A stretch of 64,000 nucleotides of DNA from positions 1 to 64,000 of the forward strand of contig NZ_MSQD01000008.1 of the NCBI RefSeq assembly GCF_002102475.1, written 5' to 3'. Positions 47,637 through 56,718 of this stretch are shown here, one piece after another. This DNA is from Thermoanaerobacterium sp. PSU-2 (GTDB lineage Bacteria; Bacillota; Thermoanaerobacteria; Thermoanaerobacterales; Thermoanaerobacteraceae). Numbering within the stretch: position 1 is the stretch's first letter; every line of letters starts with the position of its first letter. Under the pieces are notes generated by a model that had not been told where the DNA came from, did no database searches, and was given only the letters and a program-made list of their open reading frames with translations. Position numbers and translations under genes: made by a program.

Positions 47637-49214
47637 TTATTTAAACATCATATCAGAAAATATTTTTGCGAGCTCATGACATTCAACTTTTGCAAGTTCT
47701 TTCGGTTCAATCTTCTTTAAACCACCACCGTATATACGCCCCTCACTCTCAAAGTTTTCCGCTGATATGCTTTTTAGTGCGTTCCAAACACTTTTAACTA
47801 TATCCGGCTTACTTTGTATTAAGTATGAGATATCATCTTTGGGATATAGCATTAAATACGAATTTGTAACAATAGCTTTTGAATGATTTAATATAAATCT
47901 AAATGGTAGCGTATTTTGGCCATTACTCCGCCCCATATAAGTACACAGAAAATGTGTAGGCTCACGCTTTTCTTGAAAATACCATTTATTTCTATTCCTG
48001 CAAAGGTATCTTTTGGCTGTTGTACTTATTCCACTTTTAAGGTATTTATATAATTCAGGATATTTTATTTGAATTTCCTCCTCTGGCATTGAACAATCTA
48101 AAAGAAAGTATTGCTTATCAAGCATTGGGAAACCTAATGAATCTGCAAATACTTCATCAGTTTTTAAATACCTAGGGCTTGGAAGTATTGGCTTGAAAAA
48201 CGACATATCAATTCCAAGTTCTTGAATTTGCTCTTTTGTAAGAATAAAGAAATTATTATCACCTGTTGCAATTCCACGCTTAATATCAAAAAAATCGCCT
48301 AATGTTAAATTAGTGCTAACACGTATTCTTAACCCTTTTTCAGGAAATCGTGTCCATTTCCGTTCCTCCATCAAAAAGGATTTTTTTATACTTTTGGTTA
48401 TTATTGGTTTTTCATGGGTCCCACCATATGAAAACTCAATTTCATAATCATTAGCTGTAACTTCATTCTTAAACCATACTACACACGATGAAACCAAAGC
48501 ATCACAAAATTTGCTTTCTTCAGGGTTATAACGATGTATTCTAATTAATCGTACTCTGTTCAATAAAAATTCTTTGATAGTATCTCCATAATTAACATCC
48601 ATAAATTCACTAGGTAATAGCCATCCACATACAGCGCCTGGTGCAAGCCATTTATAAGATAAAAGTATGAAATAACAATATAAACCAGCAAGTCCGGAAA
48701 TATCGAAATTTGTTTCATTTCGTATTCTCTTCCTTAAGTCAGATTTTTGTTCATTACCAATAATCTGATGTCTTACATAAGGAGGATTGCAAACTAGAAA
48801 GTTATATTTCTCTCCTTTATTATCTATTTTTGTAAAATCAGCATTTATTAACTTAATGTCACTTTCCCCCCACAATGAAGTAGCAAAATTAAAAACAGTT
48901 TTATCAATTTCAATGCCTGTAGCTTTTATAATACTCTTTTTCATTTTTTCTATTTCTGATAGTAAAGCAGAAAAGAAAGCACCTGTTCCAAAGGCCGGAT
49001 CTATAAAAGAAATTTCGGAACAACTATGTATTTTAAGTCCATAAGAAATAATTTCCCTAGCTAAATTTATAGGTGTTGAAAATTGACCTAGCTTTCGACG
49101 TTCATCTATTTTTTTTAAAGAATCTATTTTACTTTGAAGATTTAAACGCTCACTTTCAACGGCTTTTATATTCCTAACTGTTCTAAATCGCTGATTCTGT
49201 GTTCCCATATCCAA
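47637..49214 (-). CDS. Type II adenine-specific DNA methyltransferase (XamI/Eco57I-like)
   Basis: A 525-aa methyltransferase. SAM motif I FIDPAFGTGAFF (residues 70-81) and catalytic NPPY (143-146) mark an N6-adenine enzyme of the gamma-like group; the C-terminal ~250 residues are the target recognition part. It begins within the last codons of the restriction gene (TTG 49214 or ATG 49208, with GAGGGG upstream). It should protect the site cut by the neighbouring endonuclease. Strongly AT-rich, like its partner. Confidence 0.88.
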   Translation of the reverse strand: MDMGTQNQRFRTVRNIKAVESERLNLQSKIDSLKKIDERRKLGQFSTPINLAREIISYGLKIHSCSEISFIDPAFGTGAFFSALLSEIEKMKKSIIKATGIEIDKTVFNFATSLWGESDIKLINADFTKIDNKGEKYNFLVCNPPYVRHQIIGNEQKSDLRKRIRNETNFDISGLAGLYCYFILLSYKWLAPGAVCGWLLPSEFMDVNYGDTIKEFLLNRVRLIRIHRYNPEESKFCDALVSSCVVWFKNEVTANDYEIEFSYGGTHEKPIITKSIKKSFLMEERKWTRFPEKGLRIRVSTNLTLGDFFDIKRGIATGDNNFFILTKEQIQELGIDMSFFKPILPSPRYLKTDEVFADSLGFPMLDKQYFLLDCSMPEEEIQIKYPELYKYLKSGISTTAKRYLCRNRNKWYFQEKREPTHFLCTYMGRSNGQNTLPFRFILNHSKAIVTNSYLMLYPKDDISYLIQSKPDIVKSVWNALKSISAENFESEGRIYGGGLKKIEPKELAKVECHELAKIFSDMMFK

Positions 49215-50131
49215 TCAATCCCCTCTGCAGCTTCATATCCTAAATATCCTGTATCAAAATAACCACATAAAAACAAATTATATGATACATTTTGCCCATA
49301 TGTATTACGTAATTGCTGCATTTTTGTTGCTTCTTCTTTTCTCCGTTTATTTACATTTGTAAAATCTCCTGCTGATTTTGCTTCAATCATAATTGGTAAT
49401 GACCCGTTTTTTGCCGTCTTAGGTAAAATTAGAACATCAATTGGTATATTAATAGTATTTTCAACATCTTCAGTTAAACGAACAGGTACGTTTCTGCGGA
49501 AAGCAAAAGTTCCAGCTTGCATTTCATTAAATTTAACACCCGTATCAGCTTCTGAATAGCCTCTTTCTTTCAAAAATGAAGCAATTGCGGCTAATTGCCT
49601 TTTTTCTTGTGCATTCCTTATAATAGGATCGGCAACAGCACCACACAATCTATCTGCAACAATAGTTGCCGAACGTGCAATTTCTACTTCATTAGGATCA
49701 CGATTTTCATTCAACCATACAAAAATATCGGGATCAGCCATTTTTTTTATAATATCTGATATTTTTTTTAGTTCATTCATAAGTTGTGCTTTCCCCATAC
49801 GCGGAGACACCCGCGGATTATCATTATCTTCCATATTTTCAACCAAACTTTTTGAAACACCTGCTAAACCAACAAGCCTGTCACGTGCAATTGGTGGACA
49901 AGTTGACATTCTTAGAATAGGTAGTATTTGAGGATTAATTTCTAACACTTTTGGTGAAATATTCTGTAAATAATTAGTGATTGCAAGTGCATGTTCTACA
50001 CTTTTTGCAGTTGAAACTCGCGTTTCACGAAAAGCACGCGGTGCAAATTTCATAAACCATGCATTGTATAGATCCACCGACTGTATTATATCATTTTTCC
50101 ATAAATCTGGTTTATCACGGTTAATTCCCAT
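49166..50131 (-). CDS. XamI-type type II restriction endonuclease
   Basis: A 321-aa endonuclease. The N-terminal LWKNDIIQSVDLYNAWFMKF and ILRMSTCPPIARDRLVGLAG are the marks of the XamI family as I know it, whose founder cuts GTCGAC. A PD-(D/E)XK core is visible as Asp232 (IDVLILP) and Glu250-Ala-Lys252 (IMIEAKSAGDF). AAAGGA before the ATG. Overlaps the methyltransferase gene by about 49 nt, giving a compact R-M operon. Target specificity is inference from the family. Confidence 0.85.
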   Translation of the reverse strand: MGINRDKPDLWKNDIIQSVDLYNAWFMKFAPRAFRETRVSTAKSVEHALAITNYLQNISPKVLEINPQILPILRMSTCPPIARDRLVGLAGVSKSLVENMEDNDNPRVSPRMGKAQLMNELKKISDIIKKMADPDIFVWLNENRDPNEVEIARSATIVADRLCGAVADPIIRNAQEKRQLAAIASFLKERGYSEADTGVKFNEMQAGTFAFRRNVPVRLTEDVENTINIPIDVLILPKTAKNGSLPIMIEAKSAGDFTNVNKRRKEEATKMQQLRNTYGQNVSYNLFLCGYFDTGYLGYEAAEGIDWIWEHRISDLEQLGI

Positions 50132-50549
50132 AATATCAAATTCCTTTCTAATGCTAACTTTTTTTATCTTCCTTCTTTACATTATCATCATTCTTTTAGA
50201 TATACAACTGGCTTGACATCCAGCATATCAGTAAAATTAATGCTTGCACTCTTGTTATCAACACAAATAGATTAAAGTTTTGCCGCTCCCTAGCTATTAA
50301 GATTATTGCTTCTACATTATTCTCATTTAAACATTTTCTATTATTTGCATAATTATGATGCATCCATCCTGTCTCCTCAACCCTATGAAAAATGTCCGTT
50401 ATCTAATCTGTCAACTCAACCCTACCAATTTTTGAGTTCAGAATTCACCCCAAAAATACCCCTTCGATATGTTTCCGTGTACGCATTTTGCCCTTTTAGG
50501 TCGAGTAGATAACTTGGATGTAATCCATCAAGTCCAGTGAAATCAAGGC
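50132..50549. other. Gene-free stretch with a spaced 18-nt repeat
   Basis: About 420 nt between the R-M system and rlmD. Two 18-nt direct repeats, differing at a few positions (50369-50386 and 50408-50425), contain CTCAACCCTA and lie 39 nt apart centre to centre; they might be the end of a lost insertion sequence. No gene is supported. Confidence 0.35.
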
Positions 50550-51902
50550 TTATAGCTTTGTAATCAATACCACACACTCAACATGATGTGTGTGAGGAAA
50601 CATGTCAACACATTTTACTTTTTCCACTTTGTACTGTCTTTCAGTAAGCATCTTTAAATCTCTCGCCAGGGACACAGGATTGCAAGATACGTAGATTATT
50701 TTTTCTGGGTTCAACTTTATGATGTCCATTATAGCTTTTGGGTTTACTCCTGGTCTTGGAGGATCTAGCACAACCACATCTGGCTTTTCGTTTATTTCCC
50801 TTATCTTTTGTGCGACATCGCCTGCTATAAACTGTATATTACTAAGCCCATTTAATCGCGCATTTTCACGTGCAGCATCGACAGCTTCTTCGACAAGTTC
50901 TATGCCTACTACTTTTTTAGCTAATGGAGCCATTATCATCCCTATAGCCCCAGTGCCGCAATACAAGTCAAATAAAACTTTATTGGATATTTCACCTGCG
51001 AATTCCCTTGCTATGCTGTAGAGCTTCTCTGCACCTTTTGAATTAGTCTGAAAAAATGAAAATGCGCTTATCTTAAATTTAAGACCAAGTATTTCTTCCA
51101 TTATATAGTCTCTGCCGTACAAAACTGTAAGTTTTTCACACTTAACTGCATCAGAATAGCTATCATTTACAGTGTGCAATATGCCTACAAGTTTACCATT
51201 TAATTTTATACTTCTAAGTTCATCTATTAGTTTACTAAAATCGTGTTCTATCTTGGATGTGGTAATTATATTTATGAGGATTTCACCTGTATTTGTTGCT
51301 TTTCTAATGACTAAGTACCTCATATAGCCTTCGTGTGTCTTTATATTATAATGTGGTAAACCTTGCTGTCTTGTATAATTTAAAACATTTTTTAAACATG
51401 CAATAAAATCGCTGTCTACAATCCTGCAGTCATCCGTCGTTATAATATCGTAAAATCTACCTTTTACGTGAAGCCCCAACTGCATCTCACCATTGTCATC
51501 TATTCCAAATGTGTATTCCATTTTGTTTCTGTACGAAAAAATATCAGGGCTCCCTACAATCCCTAAAAATTCAAAATCTTTTATCCCTACCTCATCAAGA
51601 AGCTTTTTTACATAATCTTCTTTTAACCTTAATTGATCTTCATAATTTATATTTAAATATGCACAACCGCCACATTTGCCAAAATGATTACATACATTAC
51701 CATGTTCCAACGGTGATCTCTCAAGTATATCTACAACGTCTGCCTCAATTTCCTTACCTTTTATTCTTTTTATTTTCACCTTTACATTTTGTCCTTTAAT
51801 GGCACCTCTCACTTTAATAATACTGTCATCTAAATATGATAACCCGTAACCTTCTAAATTCATATCATCTATATTAATTATTATTTCTTCGTTTTTCTTC
51901 AT
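50550..51902 (-). CDS. rlmD: 23S rRNA (uracil-C5)-methyltransferase, RlmD/RumA family
   Basis: A 450-aa SAM-dependent RNA methyltransferase. N-terminal TRAM domain (INIDDMNLEGYGLSYLDDSIIKVRGAI), Fe-S cysteines in CNHFGKCGGC with a later cysteine, SAM motif LFDLYCGTGAIGM, and catalytic cysteine in YVSCNPVSLARDL. Firmicutes often hold several paralogues (RlmCD), so the exact uracil is uncertain. Divergent from cotJABC, with a 145-nt spacer between. Confidence 0.9.
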   Translation of the reverse strand: MKKNEEIIINIDDMNLEGYGLSYLDDSIIKVRGAIKGQNVKVKIKRIKGKEIEADVVDILERSPLEHGNVCNHFGKCGGCAYLNINYEDQLRLKEDYVKKLLDEVGIKDFEFLGIVGSPDIFSYRNKMEYTFGIDDNGEMQLGLHVKGRFYDIITTDDCRIVDSDFIACLKNVLNYTRQQGLPHYNIKTHEGYMRYLVIRKATNTGEILINIITTSKIEHDFSKLIDELRSIKLNGKLVGILHTVNDSYSDAVKCEKLTVLYGRDYIMEEILGLKFKISAFSFFQTNSKGAEKLYSIAREFAGEISNKVLFDLYCGTGAIGMIMAPLAKKVVGIELVEEAVDAARENARLNGLSNIQFIAGDVAQKIREINEKPDVVVLDPPRPGVNPKAIMDIIKLNPEKIIYVSCNPVSLARDLKMLTERQYKVEKVKCVDMFPHTHHVECVVLITKL

Positions 51903-52046
51903 ATCACATTACCCCTAACCTATTTATATACAATATATATACCATACAAAGCAAAATACGTCAAAACAACCTGAATCCGCATTTTATCACACAAATATAT
52001 ATTTATGAATATTATATATTGAAAACATTAAATGGGGGTTTTATAT

Positions 52047-52229
52047 ATGTATGAGTATAATGGGTTTTATATACAAAGTTATGACGCGGGACAAAAAGGC
52101 TTAGCCGAAGCATATATACCCATGCAAAGGTATGTATCATCATATCCTCCTGAACAAGGTTTAAAGCGTGGGACGATTTTTCCAGAATTGGATAAGCCGT
52201 ACATGGAAGAAAAAGCGAGGGGGTACTGA
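52047..52229 (+). CDS. cotJA: Spore coat associated protein CotJA
   Basis: A 60-aa spore-coat protein: FYIQSYDAGQKGLAEAYIPMQRY and PEQGLKRGTIFPELDKPY are family hallmarks. The start is ATG 52047, with GGGGGT upstream; the ATG at 52032 overlaps that site. First of cotJABC, expected in the mother cell under sigma-E, though I could not place a convincing sigma-E promoter. Confidence 0.9.
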   Translation: MYEYNGFYIQSYDAGQKGLAEAYIPMQRYVSSYPPEQGLKRGTIFPELDKPYMEEKARGY

Positions 52230-52231
52230 CA

Positions 52232-52492
52232 ATGGACGCAAATCAAGTAGCTCTCCTCAAAAAAATAATGGAATTGGATTTTGCTTGTATTGACTTAAAT
52301 CTCTACCTTGACACACATCCTGATGACCAAAAAGCATTAAGAGACTACAATTACTATAGCCAACAATCAAGATCTCTAAAGGCACAGTATGAACAACTTT
52401 ATGGTCCGTTGATGTCTTTTGGTGAAACACCTTCACAATGCAACAGGTTTAAATGGGTAGATGACCCATGGCCATGGGAAATTCAATATTAA
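52232..52492 (+). CDS. cotJB: Spore coat protein CotJB
   Basis: An 86-aa coat protein with ALLKKIMELDFACIDLNLYLDTHPDDQKAL and the C-terminal FKWVDDPWPWEIQY typical of CotJB. GAGGGGG at the end of cotJA serves as its ribosome binding site, 8 nt before the ATG. Confidence 0.95.
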   Translation: MDANQVALLKKIMELDFACIDLNLYLDTHPDDQKALRDYNYYSQQSRSLKAQYEQLYGPLMSFGETPSQCNRFKWVDDPWPWEIQY

Positions 52493-52504
52493 AGAGGTGA
52501 TACT

Positions 52505-53077
52505 ATGTGGGTGTATGAAAAGAAGTTAGAATATCCTGCCAATGTGTGTAAACCAGATGTTAAGATGGCTAAATTTTTGATTGCACAGTATGGTGGACCA
52601 GATGGCGAATTAGCTGCGGCATTGAGATACCAAACTCAAAGATACACAATGCCTACAGGACAAGCAAAGGGAACATTGACAGACATATCCACAGAAGAAT
52701 TTGGCCACTTGGAAATAATTGCCACATTGGTCTTTAAACTGTTAAAAGGCGTACCAGTAGAAGAGCTAAGGAGAGAAGGCCTCGGAGAACAGTACACAGA
52801 GCACGATAGAGCTCTTTTCTATAGCGATACGACAGGTATGCTATGGAGTGCTGCATATATCCAGGCCAAAGGCGACGTAATCGCGGATCTTCATGAAGAC
52901 ATGGCAGCAGAAGAAAAGGCGAGAGCAACGTACGAACACCTTATAAATCTAACTGACGATCCTTGTGTAAAAGATACATTAAGATTTTTAAGAGAAAGAG
53001 AAATTGTACACTTCCAGAGATTTGGAGAGACTTTGGATCTGGTGCAAGAACACTTAAGAAGCAAAAAGATATTTTAA
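52505..53077 (+). CDS. cotJC: Spore coat manganese-catalase-like protein CotJC
   Basis: A 190-aa ferritin-like di-manganese catalase family protein. MWVYEKKLEYPANVCKPD, metal glutamates in STEEFGHLEIIATLVFKLL and the later HEDMAAEEKARATYEHL and EREIVHFQRFGE helices. Likely protects the spore from peroxide. GAGGTGA before the ATG; last gene of the operon. Confidence 0.95.
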   Translation: MWVYEKKLEYPANVCKPDVKMAKFLIAQYGGPDGELAAALRYQTQRYTMPTGQAKGTLTDISTEEFGHLEIIATLVFKLLKGVPVEELRREGLGEQYTEHDRALFYSDTTGMLWSAAYIQAKGDVIADLHEDMAAEEKARATYEHLINLTDDPCVKDTLRFLREREIVHFQRFGETLDLVQEHLRSKKIF

Positions 53078-53098
53078 AAGCCGGTCATTCCGGCTTTA
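53077..53098. terminator. Bidirectional terminator between cotJC and metH
   Basis: AAAGCCGG, TCATT, CCGGCTTT followed by a T-containing tail; convergent genes share it. Confidence 0.75.
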
Positions 53099-55495
53099 AT
53101 TTGTTTCACTAAACACCTTATCTGCTATCCTTACAGCTTCTTGTGCGTTTGCTCCGTAGTAATCAGCTCCGATTTTCATAGCATAATCTTTTGTAAGTAC
53201 GGCACCGCCTACCATTATTTTTATATCATATTTTTCTCTTAATATTTTAATGGTCTTTTCCATATTATTTAGCGTAGTTGTCATCAGGGCGCTAAGCCCT
53301 ACCAGTTTTGCATTTGTCCTCTTTACTTCATCTACAATTATAGACGGTTTGACATCTCTACCAAGATCTATGACTTCATAGCCATAATTTTCAAGCAGCA
53401 CTTTTACTATATTTTTCCCTATATCGTGTATATCACCTTCAACTGTTGCCAGTATTATTTTCCCTTTTGAGCCCATCCCTTTAGGCATTTTTTCCTTTAA
53501 AACTTTAAAAGCGCTTTCCACAACTTCAGCAGAATTTAAAAGCTGTGGAAGAAAATATATCCCTTTGTCATACTTATCTCCTACATCTTTAAGCGCAGGT
53601 ATTATCGTATTATCTACTATGCTTAATGGTTCTACTCCTTCATTAAGTATTTCCATCACTAATCTATCTATATCAGCCTTTTTGCCATCTAATATATTTC
53701 TGTAAAGCATCTCGCTTGCATTACTATCTGTTTTTTTCCCTACAGATAATACTTGCGTCTTATTTATCCCATCATCTTTCTTATATGTATTTATGTATCT
53801 TTCGCATCTTTTATCCCTTGATGATAAGACCATCGAAGCGTTCAATATATCCATTGTTATCTTATCATTTGGATTGACTATAACAGCATCTAAGCCGTAT
53901 GATATCGCCATCGCAAGAAATGCAGTATTTATAAGTTGCCGCTCAGGCAATCCATAAGATACGTTGCTAAGTCCTATGACCGTACTTACTCCAAGCTTAG
54001 ACTTAACAAGATTGATGGCTTTTAATGTTTCTATTGCTGCTGTCTGCTCAGATGACACTGTAAGTGCGATACAGTCAATTATTATATCTTCTTTTGGTAT
54101 TCCATACTCTAAAGCGGCTTTTACAATCTTCTCAGCGTTTCTAAGCCTTTCATCTGCATTTTTAGGAAGACCGTCATCACTTATTGTAAGTCCTATAACA
54201 CTTGTGCCGTATTTTTTGACAATAGGCAATACTTCTTGTAAACTTTTCTCTTTTGCACTGACAGAATTTATAATAGGCTTACCTCTGACTATCCTTACCG
54301 CTTTTTCAATCGCCTTTACATTGCTACTATCTATCTGCAATGGCACATTGACGATGTTCTGTACCTGCGAAACGATTTTAGGCATCAATTCCTCTTCGTT
54401 TATGCCAGGCACACCGATATTCACGTCAAGTACGCTTGCGCCAAGTTTTTCCTGCGATACAGCTTCATCGTAGATCAGATTATAATTGCCTTCTTTGATA
54501 GCTGCACTCAATTTCTTCTTTCCTGTAGGATTTATCCTTTCGCCGATTACACACACAGGATAATCGCTGCCTATGAAAACAGTCTTTGTATTTGATGAAA
54601 CTGCTGTGTATTCTTTCACGGCAGTTTTTTTCTCTGTATCATGTATCTCAGCTTTCAAAAGCTTAATAAATTCTGGAGTCGTCCCACAACAACCACCAAC
54701 AATAGATGCCCCGCATTCTAAAAGCTTTTTTGACTCGACGGCAAATTTCTCTTTCGTAATGTCGTAAAGAGTCAATCCATCCTCTAAATGAGGCATTCCT
54801 GCATTTGGCTGCGCCAAAATTGGTATCCTTGAAACTTCAGCCATCTTCTTCACTATGTCTGCCATCATGTCAGGTCCCGTAGAGCAATTGACACCTATGG
54901 CATCAAGGCCAAGCCCTTGAAGACTTACTACTGCTGTAACAGGGTCTGTCCCCATAAGCGTCCTTCCATCTTCTTGAAACGTCATGGTACAAATTACCTT
55001 TAAATTAGTATTCTCCTTTACAGCAAGAATAGCCGCCTTCGCTTCTAATATATCTGACATAGTCTCAATAAGTGCCAAATCAGCACCGGCTTTTTCCCCT
55101 TCTACAGCAACCTCTGCAAAGGCACTATAAGCCTCGTCAAATGTCAGCTTGCCAAAAGGTTCCATCAGTTCGCCAATAGGCCCTATAGAAAGAGCAACGG
55201 CTTTATCACCAGCAGCTTTTCTGGCTATCTGTACTGCGCTTTTGACTATTTCAGGCAATTTATCTGAAAGATTGTAAGATTTTAATTTTATCCTATTGGC
55301 GCCAAATGTATTTGTCTCAATAACATCTGCCCCTGCATCAATATACGACTTGTGGATTTCGTACACAATATCCGGATGTAAGAGATTGTAATATTCAGGG
55401 CATTCTCCTGTTTTAAGTCCTTTTTTCTGAAGCATAGTGCCCATTGCTCCGTCAAAGACGATTATGCTATTCTTTAAATTCTTAAAAATATCCAA
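53096..55495 (-). CDS. metH: Cobalamin-dependent methionine synthase without activation domain
   Basis: A ~799-aa enzyme transferring methyl from methyltetrahydrofolate to homocysteine through B12. Order: homocysteine domain (FDGAMGTMLQKKG, zinc cysteine in GVNCSTGP and GGCCGTTPEF), pterin domain (VIGERINPTGKKKL), B12-binding domain with the lower-ligand motif EGDIHDIGKNIVKV. The C-terminal SAM-dependent reactivation domain of E. coli MetH is absent, as in many anaerobes. The likely start is TTG 55495, 9 nt after AGGAG; the in-frame ATG at 55504 touches the site. Operon with metF, SAM riboswitch upstream. Confidence 0.93.
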   Translation of the reverse strand: MDIFKNLKNSIIVFDGAMGTMLQKKGLKTGECPEYYNLLHPDIVYEIHKSYIDAGADVIETNTFGANRIKLKSYNLSDKLPEIVKSAVQIARKAAGDKAVALSIGPIGELMEPFGKLTFDEAYSAFAEVAVEGEKAGADLALIETMSDILEAKAAILAVKENTNLKVICTMTFQEDGRTLMGTDPVTAVVSLQGLGLDAIGVNCSTGPDMMADIVKKMAEVSRIPILAQPNAGMPHLEDGLTLYDITKEKFAVESKKLLECGASIVGGCCGTTPEFIKLLKAEIHDTEKKTAVKEYTAVSSNTKTVFIGSDYPVCVIGERINPTGKKKLSAAIKEGNYNLIYDEAVSQEKLGASVLDVNIGVPGINEEELMPKIVSQVQNIVNVPLQIDSSNVKAIEKAVRIVRGKPIINSVSAKEKSLQEVLPIVKKYGTSVIGLTISDDGLPKNADERLRNAEKIVKAALEYGIPKEDIIIDCIALTVSSEQTAAIETLKAINLVKSKLGVSTVIGLSNVSYGLPERQLINTAFLAMAISYGLDAVIVNPNDKITMDILNASMVLSSRDKRCERYINTYKKDDGINKTQVLSVGKKTDSNASEMLYRNILDGKKADIDRLVMEILNEGVEPLSIVDNTIIPALKDVGDKYDKGIYFLPQLLNSAEVVESAFKVLKEKMPKGMGSKGKIILATVEGDIHDIGKNIVKVLLENYGYEVIDLGRDVKPSIIVDEVKRTNAKLVGLSALMTTTLNNMEKTIKILREKYDIKIMVGGAVLTKDYAMKIGADYYGANAQEAVRIADKVFSETN

Positions 55496-55517
55496 TTGCA
55501 ACATCTCCTTATGATGA

Positions 55518-56420
55518 CTACAATACTTCTTCTATATCATTTTGTCTCATGTTCTTTACGCCATTTACAATGTCAACAACTATATCTGTCTTGCCAAGTG
55601 GCATGATATGAACACCACCCACTTTATTTTTTATCTTGTTTATAAACTCTATTGCAATTTTTGTCCCTTCACCTTTTTCACCGTTTTTCAACCTGTCTAT
55701 TATTTTTTCAGGTATCTCGATGCCAGGCACCTTTTCGTTCAAGTTAACAGCCATCTTATAGCTTTTAAGGGGTAGCACCCCTACTAAAACCGGAATATCA
55801 AATTGCTCTACGGCATCAAGAAATCTGTATAAAATCTCATCATCGTAGACAGGCTGAGTCTGTATGAAAGATGCTCCACATTCTATTTTCGTCCTTAATT
55901 TTTCTATTGATTCAGGTCTTAAATCATTTGGATTTGCTGTTGTCCCTATGCAAAAATTTGTAGATGATTCCAACTTATTTCCGCTGTAGTCAAAGCCATC
56001 ATTTAGCGACTTTGCTATCTTCACAAGACCTACAGAATCTACGTCGTACACGCCTGTTGCCTGTGGCACATCACCTCGTTTTGGATCGTCTCCTGTAAGG
56101 GCAAGGATATTTCTGACTCCAAGAGCATACGCACCCAAAAGCTCTGCTTGAAGGCCAATAAGATTTCTGTCCCTACACGTTAAGTGAAATATGGTTTCTA
56201 TATTTAGATGATTTTGCAAAAGATGTGCCAATGCAATAGGGCTCATTCTCATATTTGCCATAGGACAATCAGTTATATTTAATGCATCTGCTATTCCATA
56301 TAATTTTTTCGCTTCTTCAATAGAATTCGAAATATCAGCTCCTTTTGGCGTCGATATCTCCACGGTTATGACAAATTGCTTATTTTTAAGTTTCTGGCAC
56401 AAATTTTCAGAATTTCGCAA
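55518..56420 (-). CDS. metF: Methylenetetrahydrofolate reductase
   Basis: A 300-aa MTHFR-like flavoenzyme giving methyltetrahydrofolate for MetH. VITVEISTPKGAD, HLTCRDRNLIGLQAELLGAYALGVRNILALTGDDP and QTQPVYD are conserved. The start is TTG at 56420 with AGGAGGGG 5 nt upstream. First coding gene of metF-metH under the S-box riboswitch. Confidence 0.93.
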   Translation of the reverse strand: MRNSENLCQKLKNKQFVITVEISTPKGADISNSIEEAKKLYGIADALNITDCPMANMRMSPIALAHLLQNHLNIETIFHLTCRDRNLIGLQAELLGAYALGVRNILALTGDDPKRGDVPQATGVYDVDSVGLVKIAKSLNDGFDYSGNKLESSTNFCIGTTANPNDLRPESIEKLRTKIECGASFIQTQPVYDDEILYRFLDAVEQFDIPVLVGVLPLKSYKMAVNLNEKVPGIEIPEKIIDRLKNGEKGEGTKIAIEFINKIKNKVGGVHIMPLGKTDIVVDIVNGVKNMRQNDIEEVL

Positions 56421-56437
56421 AACGACCCCTCCTTAAA

Positions 56438-56570
56438 ATAAAAAAACTCTTCGCCAAAAGAAGAGATATTTTTGCTCCCATCTTTCAGCGATATGCTGCT
56501 GGAATTGGCACCGTGATATCCGGTTGCCGAGCTTCATAGGGCCAGTCCCTCCGCTACTCTTGATAAGAGT
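56438..56570 (-). promoter_or_regulatory. SAM-I (S-box) riboswitch with terminator
   Basis: Minus strand: CTCTTATCAAGAG start, then GGAGGGACTGGCCCTATGAA, GCTCGGCAACC, GGTGCCAATTCC and GAAAGATGGGAG, all S-box consensus blocks. The terminator follows: CTCTTC, 7-nt loop, GAAGAG, TTTTTTT (56438-56466). SAM binding should switch metF-metH off. Confidence 0.96.
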
Positions 56571-56595
56571 TTACTATATTAATTTATTAAATTAT

Positions 56596-56624
56596 ATGAT
56601 ACCGTCCTCTGGTACAATTGTCAA
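56596..56624 (-). promoter_or_regulatory. Sigma-A promoter of the riboswitch-metF-metH unit
   Basis: Minus strand TTGACA (56619-56624), 17-bp spacer, TATCAT (56596-56601), just upstream of the riboswitch. Confidence 0.7.
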
Positions 56625-56718
56625 TGAAATATTTGTTGAAATGTTAAAATTACTTAGGCTTTTTGCTTAGATATTTTAATTTTTCATAAAATGCAAATCA
56701 TATATATGAGGTGATTTT

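Noticed and set aside
50306-50512. 68-aa plus-strand frame
   Set aside because: Spans the direct repeats and has no start signal.
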